Part shown: positions 32,867 to 41,135 of the stretch, piece after piece
Numbering within the stretch: the stretch's first letter is position 1
Layout of the letters: each line of letters starts with the position of its first letter
NCBI RefSeq assembly: GCF_015690345.1
Contig: NZ_JADPUN010000251.1
Coordinates: 1-41,135, forward strand
Source of the DNA: Plantactinospora alkalitolerans
GTDB taxonomy: Bacteria; Actinomycetota; Actinomycetes; Mycobacteriales; Micromonosporaceae
Direction: 5' to 3'
DNA: 41,135 bases
The notes under the pieces: model-generated
Told to the model about the DNA's origin: nothing
The model's input: only the letters and a program-made list of their open reading frames with translations
Databases searched by the model: none
Program-made: the position numbers and the translations under genes

Positions 32867-34768
32867 ATGCCCGGCGAACGCTCCGCCAGCCTCTGCTGGG
32901 GCCAACGGTATGTCTGGCTGAACCACCACCATCTTCCGCCGGGCTCCCGGCACGAGCTGAACCTCTCGCTGAGTTACGACCCCCCGCCGGGATCGACCGT
33001 GGAGAACCTGCGGACCGCGGTGGAAGCACTGGTCCGCAGGCACGAGGCGCTGCGTACCACGCTGCACTGGGATGGCACCGACGGCCCGGTGCAACGGGTC
33101 AGCCCGCCCATGTCGGTGCCGCTCACGGTCCGCGAGGTCCGCCACGGCTCGGTCCGACCCGCCGACGTGATCAACGAGCAGGTCACCACCCGGTTCCGGC
33201 TCGACGAGGAGTTCCCGTTCCGGGCGTGCATCATCACCTCCGATTCGGTGCCCCGGCTGCTGGTGGCGACCGGGAACCACGTCGCGGTCGACGACTGGAG
33301 CCTTGAGACGATCAAGCGCGAGTTCTGGGAACTGCACACGGCCGTGCTGGCCGGACGGCCGGTCACCCTGCCGCCGGTGCGGCAGCATCCGGTGGACCTG
33401 GCCAGGTACGAGGCGTCCACCCCGGCACGGCGTACCCACGAGCGGGCCATGGCGCACTGGTCCGCCGCGCTCGAACGGATTCCCGCCGACCTGTTCAGCC
33501 GCCGCCGCCGGCCGGACGTGGCCGGTGCGTACAGCGCCTCGCTGTCGTCGCCGGCCGCGTTCGCCGCCGCCAAGAAACTGGCCGCCCGCTACCACACCTG
33601 GCCGTCCCTGATCTGCACCGCCGCCTACGTCACCCTGATGGCCGCCTACACGGCAGGCGACTCCGTCTCCTTCACCACCTACGCCGGCAACCGCGATTCC
33701 CGACAGCACAGCGACCTGCTCACCTGCCTCTTCCAACCGGTCATCGTCGACGTGCCCTGCGACGACGACCCCACCTTCGACGTACTGGTCCAGCGAACCA
33801 CCGAACGCGCCGGGCAGGCCCTCGCCAACTCGTACTCGTCGTACGACGAGGTGGTGGCACTGGTCGCTCGGCACAGCACCGAACGCGGGTTGGCCCTGCG
33901 GGTCACCAACGCGTTCAACTACATCCGGCACAGCGCCACGTCCCGTGGTGGCACCCGCACGCTGCTCACCTGGAATGCCGAACCGGTCACCTGGTCCCAG
34001 CTCGAGAACGACTCGTACCTGCGGGTCCACGAGTGGCAGGACTGCCTGATGACGACGCTGAGCGTGCGGGCGCCGGTGATGGATCGCGAGGACGTCGCGC
34101 GGTTCCTGCACGGCCTGGAACGCCTCCTCGTGGAGCAGGCCGAGAGCGATGCGCCGATACGGCTCGCCGAGGTGGCCACGCTGGCCGGCTTCGACACCCC
34201 ACCGGCTCATCCCCCCGGCACCGTGACCCTGGACCACACGCCGGTCCATCCGCCGACCGTCGCCGACTGCCTCGCGAGGTTCCCGGGCGTCCGAACGGCG
34301 CGGGCGTTCGCCCACGACAACGAGCTGACCGCCTACGTGGTCGCCGACGACGCGGAAGTCACCCCGGCCGCCCTGCGCGGGTACCTCCTCGGCCGGATGT
34401 ACGACCTGGACCGGGTGCGCTGTCCCGACCGGTTCGTGGTCTGCCGGCGGGCACCGGCCGACCCGGAGAACGCCGGTGCCTGGACCGCGGTCGACGCCGC
34501 GCTCAGCGGTGACGGGCGGGACGGCCCCGTCCGCCGACCGCGGCACGAGATCGAACATCTGCTGTACGAGTCGGTCCGGGCCGTCAACGGCCTGCCCGAG
34601 GTCGATCTGTCGCAAAGCTACATCGGGGCCGGTGGTCGGGTGCTGAACATCCCACGGGTGCTCGAACTGCTCGGGCAGAGCGGCTGGGTGGGGCCGACGG
34701 TGTACGACCTCGCCAGCGCCCGCCCCCTGGCGGCGGTCGCCGCCGCGTTCGTTCCGAACCCCGAGTAG
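32867..34768 (+). CDS. Condensation protein with relic adenylation tail and serine-less carrier domain
   Basis: A 633-aa protein. The C domain (about 1-430) has RRHEALRTTL and an active-site motif NHVAVDD at 137-143: the catalytic second His is kept, the first is Asn and the Gly is Asp. Residues about 445-540 resemble the C-terminal subdomain of an adenylation domain (ELTAYVVADD, CPDRFVVCRRAPADPE) but lack the A10 Lys, and the large A subdomain is absent. Residues about 555-628 align with a PCP, but at the phosphopantetheine Ser there is Val592 (GAGGRVLNI). I chose ATG 32867, four bases after the PKS2 stop; GTG 32855 would overlap it. It probably releases or extends the PKS2-bound chain using a separate donor or acceptor carrier. 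Confidence 0.85.
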   Translation: MPGERSASLCWGQRYVWLNHHHLPPGSRHELNLSLSYDPPPGSTVENLRTAVEALVRRHEALRTTLHWDGTDGPVQRVSPPMSVPLTVREVRHGSVRPADVINEQVTTRFRLDEEFPFRACIITSDSVPRLLVATGNHVAVDDWSLETIKREFWELHTAVLAGRPVTLPPVRQHPVDLARYEASTPARRTHERAMAHWSAALERIPADLFSRRRRPDVAGAYSASLSSPAAFAAAKKLAARYHTWPSLICTAAYVTLMAAYTAGDSVSFTTYAGNRDSRQHSDLLTCLFQPVIVDVPCDDDPTFDVLVQRTTERAGQALANSYSSYDEVVALVARHSTERGLALRVTNAFNYIRHSATSRGGTRTLLTWNAEPVTWSQLENDSYLRVHEWQDCLMTTLSVRAPVMDREDVARFLHGLERLLVEQAESDAPIRLAEVATLAGFDTPPAHPPGTVTLDHTPVHPPTVADCLARFPGVRTARAFAHDNELTAYVVADDAEVTPAALRGYLLGRMYDLDRVRCPDRFVVCRRAPADPENAGAWTAVDAALSGDGRDGPVRRPRHEIEHLLYESVRAVNGLPEVDLSQSYIGAGGRVLNIPRVLELLGQSGWVGPTVYDLASARPLAAVAAAFVPNPE

Positions 34769-34861
34769 GAGGTAGTCGAGAAGGCCCCGCCTTCCCGGAC
34801 ACCCTGCAAGACGTCGTCGTGACCCGGCGGCGGCGGCATCGCACAGAGGAGAACTATCCCG

Positions 34862-37800
34862 ATGGCCGACGACGAGAAGCTCCGCGAGTACCTCAAGCGC
34901 GTCACCGCCGAGCTGCACCAGACCCGGCAACGGCTGCGGGCCACGGAGGACACCCTGCGTGAGCCGATCGCGATCGTGGGTGTGGGGTGTCGGTTCCCGG
35001 GCGGGGTGGTGGACCCGCAGGGGTTGTGGGATCTGCTGGCCGACGGCACGGACGCGGTGAGCGAGTTTCCGACGAACCGGGGTTGGGATCTGGAGAACCT
35101 GTTCCACGACGATCCGGACCACCAGGGGACGTCGTACACCCGCCATGGTGGCTTCCTGCACGACGCGGACCGGTTCGATCCTGATTTCTTCGGGATCAGT
35201 CCGCGCGAGGCGACCGCGATGGATCCGCAGCAGCGGTTGCTGTTGGAAACCTCGTGGGAGGCGTTCGAGCGGGCGGGCATCGCCACGGACTCGCTGCGCG
35301 GCAGCCGCACCAGTGTCTACCTGGGCATCATGTACCACGACTACGGAGGTCGCCTCCAGCACCGTCCCCCGGAGGGTTTCGAGGGCTACGTCGGCGCCGG
35401 CAGCGCCGCCAGCATCGCGTCTGGTCGGGTGGCGTACCACTTCGGGTTGGAGGGGCCGGCGGTGACGGTGGACACGGCGTGTTCGTCGTCGTTGGTGGCG
35501 GTGCATCTGGCGTGTGACAGCTTGCGGCGGGGTGAGTCGTCGTTGGCGTTGGCCGGTGGGGTGACCGTGATGGCCACGCCCGCGATGTTCGTGGAGTTCT
35601 CTCGGCAGCGTGGGCTGTCGGCCGATGGGCGGTGCAAGGCGTTCGCGGCGGGAGCGGACGGAACGGCGTGGTCCGAGGGTGTGGGTGTGTTGGTGTTGCA
35701 ACGGTTGTCGGACGCGGTCGCGGCGGGACGGCCGGTGCTGGCGGTGGTTCGTGGTACGGCGGTGAACCAGGACGGTGCCTCGAACGGGTTGACGGCGCCG
35801 AACGGGCCGGCGCAGCAGCGGGTGATCCGGCAGGCGTTGGCGGCCGCGGGAGTGCAGCCCGGTGGGGTTGATGTGGTGGAGGCGCACGGGACGGGAACCC
35901 GGTTGGGTGATCCGATCGAGGCGCAGGCCCTGTTGGCGACCTACGGACGGGACCGGTCGGTGGACCGGCCGGTGTGGCTGCGGTCGGTGAAGTCGAACAT
36001 CGGTCACACCCAGGCGGCGGCGGGCGCGGCCGGGATCATCGCGATGATCGGCGCGCTGGACGCCGAGGTGGTGCCGGCGACGTTGCACGTGGACGAGCCG
36101 AGCCCGCACGTGGACTGGACCGCCGGTGGGGTACGGCTGGTCACCGAACCGGTGCCGTGGCCCCGGACCGCCGGTCACATCCGGCGGGCGGCGGTGTCCT
36201 CGTACGGGATCTCGGGCACGAACGCGCACGTGATCCTGGAGGAACCACCACCGACGGCGACAGCTCCGCAGGCGACTCCGGAAACGGTGCCCGGCGCCGG
36301 GGCCCCGGCCGAGGAACCGGCACCCGTGGTGTGGCATCTGTCAGCGCGCGGCGAGGAAGGACTACGCGCGGTCGCCGCCCGGCTGGCTACCCACACCAGC
36401 GGGGACCACCCGGCCAGCCGGGCCCGGGTCGAGGACGTCGCCCACGCCCTCGTGACCCACCGCGCCGCGCTGCCGTACCGGGCCGCGGTCGTCGGCGGCC
36501 GGGACGAACTGGCCTCGGGCCTGATCGCGCTGTCCGAAGGCCGCGACGCCGACAACGTCGTGCACGGCCTCGCCCGTGGTGAGCACCGGCTGGCCGTGCT
36601 GTTCACCGGACAGGGCAGCCAGCGCCTCGGCATGGGACGGGAGCTGTACGACACGTTCCCCGTGTTCGCCCAGGCGTTCGACGAGGTGTGTGCCACCCTC
36701 GACACGCACACCGACCAGTCACTGCGGGACATCGTCTTCGGCCAGCGGCCCGGAGTCGACCAGCTGCTGAACCAGACCCTGTGGGCCCAGCCCGCCCTGT
36801 TCGCCCTGCACGTCGCCCTGTGGCGGCTGGCGCACCACCACGGCGTACGGCCCGAATTCCTGCTCGGCCACTCCATCGGTGAACTGAGCGCCGCGCACGT
36901 CGCAGGGGTGCTCTCGCTCTCCGACGCCGCGCTTCTGGTCACCACCCGCGCCCGGCTCATGCAGGCCGCCCGGGCCGACGGCACCATGATGAGCGTCCAG
37001 GCCACCGCCGAGGAGCTACGGCCCCTGCTGGCCGGTCGGGAACGCCGGGTCGCCATCGCCGCGTACAACGCCCCCTCTTCCACCGTCATCTCCGGCGACA
37101 CCGACGAGGTCACCCGAATCGCCGACATCTTCGCGGCACAGGGTCGCCGCACCCGCCGGCTGGCGGCCAGCCACGCCTTCCACTCCCCCCACATGGACAG
37201 CGCCCTGGCCGAGTTCCGCGCCACGGTGGCCCGGGTGACCCTCAACCCACCCCGCATCCCCATCGTGTCCAACCTGACCGGCGCCCTGGCCACCACCGCG
37301 CAACTCAGCTCGCCCGACTACTGGACCCAGCACCTGCGCAAGGCCGTCCGCTTCCACCAGGGCGTCCGCCACCTGCACCACCAGGAGGTCACCGGCTACC
37401 TCGAACTCGGTCCCGCCCCCGTCCTCAGCACCCTCGTCCGCACCATCCTCGACGAGCGCGCCGGCACCCTCGCCATCCTGCCGACCGTCAGTGGTCAGCA
37501 CCCCGAACCCCAGAGCTTCCTCACCGCCCTGGCCACGCTGCACACCCACGGCCACGAGACCGCCTGGCCGCATCCCACCACCCCGCGACCGGTCGACCTG
37601 CCGGTCTACCCGTTCGACCGCCAATCCCTCTGGCTGCACCCGGTACCCGAGGCGGCGCCACCCGCCCCGGGTAGCCACCCCTTTCTGCCCCGCGCGACGG
37701 ACCTGGCGGACGGCGAGACGACCGTGCACTCCGGGCGGCTGTCGGTCGCCGAGCATCCATGGCTACGGGAGCACGTCATCGACGGGCGGGCCATCGTCCC

Positions 37801-40800
37801 CGCGAGCGCGTTCGTCGACCTCGTCCTGCACACCGGCCGGCGGCTCGACCGCAACCACATCGACGAACTGGTCATCGAGCAGCCACTCGCGATGCCCACC
37901 GACGGCGGCGTCGACCTACAGGTGACGGTCACCCGGGTCGACCCGGACCATCATCAGGTCACGGTGCACAGCCGGCCGGAAATCACCACGGCCGTGCCCC
38001 ATCCCGAGTGGAACCGGCACGCCACCGCCACGCTCCGGACCGCCACCACGGCGTCCGACCCCGCCGACGAGTGGCTGCCACGGGGCGCCGTCCCGGTCGA
38101 GCCCGACGGCGTCTACGCGCTGCTGGACGACCACGGTTACCAGTACGGCATGGCATTTCAACTGCTCACCGGCGTCTGGCGGCACCCGGACACGGACCAC
38201 CAGTACGCCGAGGTGGCGTTGCCCGACGGGGCGCCGGTCGAGACGTACGAGATGCATCCGGCCCTGCTCGACGCGGCCCTGCATCCACTGCTGTTGACGC
38301 ACCTGCCGGACGCCGACCCGATGGTCCCCTTCAGCCTGACCGGGCTGACGTACCACCCGCCTCGACAGCCGCCGACCGCCCTGCGGGTGGAACTGCGACC
38401 CACGAGCGCCACCGAGACCGCGATACGGATCGCCGACCCGTCCGGCGCCCCGCTGATCGACCTCCGATCGCTCACCGTCCGGCCGTTGCCCAGCGGGGAC
38501 GACGTGACACCACGGGTCGTCCGGTGGTTTCCCGTCACCGCGCGGGCCACGACCGACCCGGTCGACCACGAGGTGTACGAGGTGGCCGGTGGCGACGAGC
38601 CGGTCCCCACGGCGGTACGGAGCCGGTTGGCCGAGGTCCTCGGCGTCCTGCGGGCCTCCCTCGACGGCGACCATGACCAGGTACCGCTGGTCGTCCGGAC
38701 CAGCCACGCGGTCGCGGTGGACGAGGCCGAGCCGGTCGACCCGGTCGCGGCGGCGGTCTGGGGCCTGGTCCGCTCGGCGCAGAGTGAACATCCCGGTCGC
38801 ATCGTGCTGCTGGACGTCCCACCGGGGATCGACCCGGGGACCGCCACGGCGACCGCGATCGCCACCGGGGAGCCACAGCTCGCCATGCGCCATGACCAGC
38901 TGTACCAGCCGCGGCTCGTCGACCTGCCGACCACCGGCGGTCGGCCGGCGGGGCCGTCCCTCGATCCGGCCGGAACGGTCCTGGTCACCGGGGGCACCGG
39001 CGCGTTGGGCGGGCTCGTCGCACGTCACCTCGTCGACCGGTACGGTGTCCGGCATCTGTTGCTGGTGAGCCGCCGCGGTACGGCCGACGAGGACGCCGGC
39101 CAGCTCGTCTCCGCCCTGACCGCCGCCGGAGCCAGCGTCCAGCTCGAGGCGTGCGATGTGGGCGACGCCGAGGCGCTCGGCGGGCTGCTGTCGTCCATTC
39201 CGGCGGACCGGCCGCTGACCGCCGTCGTCCACACCGCCGGCGTCACCGAGGACGCGACGGTCACGACGCTGACCACCGATGCGCTGGAGCGGGTGCTTCG
39301 GTCGAAGGTGGACGCCGGCTGGCACCTGGACCGCCTGACCCGGCATCTCGACCTGGCAGCGTTCGTGTTGTTCTCCTCCGCCGCCGGGGTGTTCGGAGCG
39401 CCCGGCCAGGGCGGCTACGCCGCCGCCAACGCCTTCCTCGACGCCATCGCACACCAGCGCTGGACGCAGGGGTTGACAGCGACCTCGCTCGCCTGGGGTC
39501 CGTGGGCGACGGGTGACGGCATGGCCGCCCGCCTCGGCGTGGCCGACCAGCAACGCATCCTTCGGATGGGACTCGCACCGATCCCCGCGCAGCAGGGCCT
39601 GGCCATGTTCGACGCCGCCCTGACGGCTGGACCGGCGAACGTCACCACGGTCCTGCTCGAACGGACCGCGCTGGTGCGACCGGCGGGTTCGTCGCTCGAC
39701 GATCTGCCCCCACTGCTCCGGCACCGGGTACACCGGGTCGCCCCGACTGCCGGCACACCCGTGCGGCGCAGCGACCTGGCGAAGGCGCTCGCCGGAGGCA
39801 CGGACGAGGAGCGACACGACCTCATCCTGACGGAGGTTCGCCGACGCACCGCCGAGGTGCTCGGCCGCTCCGATATCACGGCGGTAGCGCCAACCCGTCC
39901 GTTCAACGAACTCGGGGTGGACTCGCTGGCCTCGCTGGAACTGCGGAACCGGCTCAACTCGGCGACCGGGCTCCGGCTGCCGGCCACCCTGATCTTCGAC
40001 CACCCGACCCCGGCGGCACTGGCCGACTTCCTACTCGCCGAACTGACCCACGCCGAGCCGGCACCGGCACCGGCCGCCGCCCGGGTCGCCGCGCCGAGCG
40101 CGGAGCCGATCGCGATCGTGGGTGTGGGGTGTCGGTTCCCGGGCGGGGTGGCGGACCCGCAGGGATTTTGGGACCTGCTGGCCGACGGCACGGACGCGGT
40201 GAGCGAGTTTCCGACGAACCGGGGTTGGGATCTGGAGAACCTGTTCCACGACGATCCGGATCATCGGGGGACGTCGTACGTCCGTCGTGGTGGCTTCCTG
40301 TATGACGCGGATCTGTTCGACGCGGAGTTCTTCGGGATCAGTCCGCGCGAGGCGACCGCCTTGGATCCGCAGCAGCGGTTGCTGTTGGAGACCTCGTGGG
40401 AGGCGTTCGAGCGGGCGGGCTTCGCCACGGACTCGCTGCGCGGCAGCGACACCAGTGTCTACCTGGGCGTCATGTACCAGGACTACGTCACGCTCGCGGG
40501 CCAGTCCGCCGACGATGTCGAAGGCTTCCTCTCCACCGGCTCCTCGGGCAGCATCGCGTCTGGTCGGGTGGCGTACCACTTCGGGTTGGAGGGGCCGGCG
40601 GTGACGGTGGACACGGCGTGTTCGTCGTCGTTGGTGGCGGTGCATCTGGCGTGTGAGAGTCTGCGGCGGGGTGAGTCGTCGTTGGCGTTGGCCGGTGGGG
40701 TGACGGTGATGGCCACGCCGGGGGCTTTTGTTGATTTCTCGCGGCAGCGTGGGTTGTCGGTTGATGGGCGGTGTAAGGCGTTCGCGGCGGGGGCGGACGG

Positions 40801-41135
40801 GACGGCGTGGTCCGAGGGTGTGGGTGTGTTGGTGTTGCAGCGGTTGTCGGACGCGGTCGCGGCGGGACGGCCGGTGCTGGCGGTGGTTTCTGGTTCGGCG
40901 GTGAACCAGGACGGTGCCTCGAACGGGTTGACGGCGCCGAACGGGCCGGCGCAGCAGCGGGTGATCCGGCAGGCGTTGGCGGCCGCGGGAGTGCAGCCCG
41001 GTGGGGTCGATGTGGTGGAGGCGCACGGGACGGGAACCCGGTTGGGTGATCCGATCGAGGCGCAGGCCCTGTTGGCGACCTACGGACGGGACCGGTCGGT
41101 GGACCGGCCGGTGTGGCTGCGGTCGGTGAAGTCGA
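34862..41135 (+). CDS. Modular type I polyketide synthase PKS3: KS-AT-DH-KR-ACP-KS..., 3' end cut by window
   Basis: The first 2091 residues are visible, with no stop. An N-terminal docking helix (1-34) is typical of cis-AT PKSs. Module 1: KS (36-460; Cys207 in TACSSSL); AT (about 575-900; GHSIG with Ser671, HAFHS at 771, malonyl type); DH (about 940-1205; His971 in HVIDGRAIVP and Asp1137 in LDAALH, both catalytic); KR (core about 1373-1560; VTGGTGALGG, Tyr1519; TED in place of LDD keeps the B-type Asp); ACP (about 1655-1725; Ser1688 in GVDSL). Module 2 begins with a KS (1748 onward; Cys1920). Module 1 should add malonate and form an alkene. The ATG follows GAGGAGA by about ten bases, after a 93-base gap that holds nothing else. 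Confidence 0.95.
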   Translation, partial: MADDEKLREYLKRVTAELHQTRQRLRATEDTLREPIAIVGVGCRFPGGVVDPQGLWDLLADGTDAVSEFPTNRGWDLENLFHDDPDHQGTSYTRHGGFLHDADRFDPDFFGISPREATAMDPQQRLLLETSWEAFERAGIATDSLRGSRTSVYLGIMYHDYGGRLQHRPPEGFEGYVGAGSAASIASGRVAYHFGLEGPAVTVDTACSSSLVAVHLACDSLRRGESSLALAGGVTVMATPAMFVEFSRQRGLSADGRCKAFAAGADGTAWSEGVGVLVLQRLSDAVAAGRPVLAVVRGTAVNQDGASNGLTAPNGPAQQRVIRQALAAAGVQPGGVDVVEAHGTGTRLGDPIEAQALLATYGRDRSVDRPVWLRSVKSNIGHTQAAAGAAGIIAMIGALDAEVVPATLHVDEPSPHVDWTAGGVRLVTEPVPWPRTAGHIRRAAVSSYGISGTNAHVILEEPPPTATAPQATPETVPGAGAPAEEPAPVVWHLSARGEEGLRAVAARLATHTSGDHPASRARVEDVAHALVTHRAALPYRAAVVGGRDELASGLIALSEGRDADNVVHGLARGEHRLAVLFTGQGSQRLGMGRELYDTFPVFAQAFDEVCATLDTHTDQSLRDIVFGQRPGVDQLLNQTLWAQPALFALHVALWRLAHHHGVRPEFLLGHSIGELSAAHVAGVLSLSDAALLVTTRARLMQAARADGTMMSVQATAEELRPLLAGRERRVAIAAYNAPSSTVISGDTDEVTRIADIFAAQGRRTRRLAASHAFHSPHMDSALAEFRATVARVTLNPPRIPIVSNLTGALATTAQLSSPDYWTQHLRKAVRFHQGVRHLHHQEVTGYLELGPAPVLSTLVRTILDERAGTLAILPTVSGQHPEPQSFLTALATLHTHGHETAWPHPTTPRPVDLPVYPFDRQSLWLHPVPEAAPPAPGSHPFLPRATDLADGETTVHSGRLSVAEHPWLREHVIDGRAIVPASAFVDLVLHTGRRLDRNHIDELVIEQPLAMPTDGGVDLQVTVTRVDPDHHQVTVHSRPEITTAVPHPEWNRHATATLRTATTASDPADEWLPRGAVPVEPDGVYALLDDHGYQYGMAFQLLTGVWRHPDTDHQYAEVALPDGAPVETYEMHPALLDAALHPLLLTHLPDADPMVPFSLTGLTYHPPRQPPTALRVELRPTSATETAIRIADPSGAPLIDLRSLTVRPLPSGDDVTPRVVRWFPVTARATTDPVDHEVYEVAGGDEPVPTAVRSRLAEVLGVLRASLDGDHDQVPLVVRTSHAVAVDEAEPVDPVAAAVWGLVRSAQSEHPGRIVLLDVPPGIDPGTATATAIATGEPQLAMRHDQLYQPRLVDLPTTGGRPAGPSLDPAGTVLVTGGTGALGGLVARHLVDRYGVRHLLLVSRRGTADEDAGQLVSALTAAGASVQLEACDVGDAEALGGLLSSIPADRPLTAVVHTAGVTEDATVTTLTTDALERVLRSKVDAGWHLDRLTRHLDLAAFVLFSSAAGVFGAPGQGGYAAANAFLDAIAHQRWTQGLTATSLAWGPWATGDGMAARLGVADQQRILRMGLAPIPAQQGLAMFDAALTAGPANVTTVLLERTALVRPAGSSLDDLPPLLRHRVHRVAPTAGTPVRRSDLAKALAGGTDEERHDLILTEVRRRTAEVLGRSDITAVAPTRPFNELGVDSLASLELRNRLNSATGLRLPATLIFDHPTPAALADFLLAELTHAEPAPAPAAARVAAPSAEPIAIVGVGCRFPGGVADPQGFWDLLADGTDAVSEFPTNRGWDLENLFHDDPDHRGTSYVRRGGFLYDADLFDAEFFGISPREATALDPQQRLLLETSWEAFERAGFATDSLRGSDTSVYLGVMYQDYVTLAGQSADDVEGFLSTGSSGSIASGRVAYHFGLEGPAVTVDTACSSSLVAVHLACESLRRGESSLALAGGVTVMATPGAFVDFSRQRGLSVDGRCKAFAAGADGTAWSEGVGVLVLQRLSDAVAAGRPVLAVVSGSAVNQDGASNGLTAPNGPAQQRVIRQALAAAGVQPGGVDVVEAHGTGTRLGDPIEAQALLATYGRDRSVDRPVWLRSVKS
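34961..35996 (+). repeat. KS repeat copy 1 (PKS3 module 1)
   Basis: Almost the same DNA as 40103-41135. Only a short block (about 35326-35400) differs strongly, with one codon more here. Around 35405-35996 the two copies differ at scattered bases only. Codons here end in G or T (ttg, gtg, ggt, tgt) far more than in the flanking AT and DH, whose codons end in C. Confidence 0.9.
40103..41135 (+). repeat. KS repeat copy 2 (PKS3 module 2, cut by window end)
   Basis: Counterpart of 34961-35996, at a spacing of 5142 bases before the variable block and 5139 after it. High identity at silent positions points to recent duplication or gene conversion between KS domains of the same gene. Confidence 0.9.

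Noticed and set aside
32480-36337. 1285-aa open frame on the minus strand across the PKS2 end, C protein and PKS3 start
   Set aside because: Antisense to genes with complete domain motifs; the translation is Arg/Pro/His-rich without recognisable domains, an effect of high GC.
37916-40003. 695-aa minus-strand open frame inside PKS3
   Set aside because: Shadow of the DH-KR-ACP coding region, which has intact catalytic residues on the plus strand.
34961-41135. Long direct repeat as a mobile element
   Set aside because: The repeat boundaries match the KS domain, there are no terminal inverted repeats, target duplications or transposase.
34862-41135. Missing stop codon and missing thioesterase domain as a broken PKS
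   Set aside because: The frame is open to the last base, so the gene simply continues beyond the window.

Overview
This 41 kb window comes from a high-GC actinomycete. Codons are strongly G/C-ending, GTG starts are common, and ATGA, GTGA or TGATG gene overlaps are frequent. The gene content would suit the Micromonosporaceae, but the genus is an inference. The whole window reads as the interior of one large biosynthetic gene cluster of hybrid polyketide/NRPS-like character. Both ends are cut: a condensation-domain gene at the left edge lacks its start, and a modular PKS gene runs off the right edge.

Layout, left to right. (1) 1-1065: the 3' part of a stand-alone condensation (C) protein. (2) 1102-6877, minus strand: a tightly packed sugar/glycosylation operon, transcribed as membrane GT2, FAD/NAD(P)-binding protein, CDP-sugar-type nucleotidyltransferase, PIG-L deacetylase and soluble GT2. 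(3) 7126-13474, plus strand: a seven-gene operon encoding 2-oxoacid dehydrogenase E1alpha, E1beta and E2, a free acyl carrier protein, an unknown 197-aa protein with a TTA codon, a transglutaminase-fold protein and a stand-alone C protein with a broken active-site motif. (4) 13834-15813: a small LuxR-type regulator and a two-gene ABC exporter behind a recognisable -35/-10 promoter, ending at a bidirectional hairpin. (5) 15896-20088, minus strand: type II thioesterase plus an FkbH/FkbI/FkbJ/FkbK-type set that makes hydroxymalonyl-ACP (methoxymalonyl-ACP if an O-methyltransferase lies elsewhere). (6) 20607-23264: a LuxR-type regulator converging on an AMP-dependent acyl ligase. (7) 23747-41135, plus strand: PKS1 (ACP-KS-AT-KR-ACP), PKS2 (KS-[AT deleted]-KR-PCP-like), a stand-alone C protein with a relic adenylation tail and a serine-less carrier domain, then PKS3 (KS-AT-DH-KR-ACP-KS..., truncated).

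Working model (inference). The acyl ligase primes the N-terminal ACP of PKS1. PKS1 and PKS2 each add a ketoreduced unit. Module 2 has no acyltransferase and must be served in trans. PKS3 continues with ordinary cis-AT modules. The E1/E2/ACP/transglutaminase-like/C operon looks like a separate assembly line that makes an acyl-ACP and joins it by an amide or ester bond. The left-hand operon would supply and trim an amino-sugar. The three stand-alone C proteins, the AT-deleted module and the E1/E2/ACP/transglutaminase cassette are the least conventional parts. I do not recognise the product.
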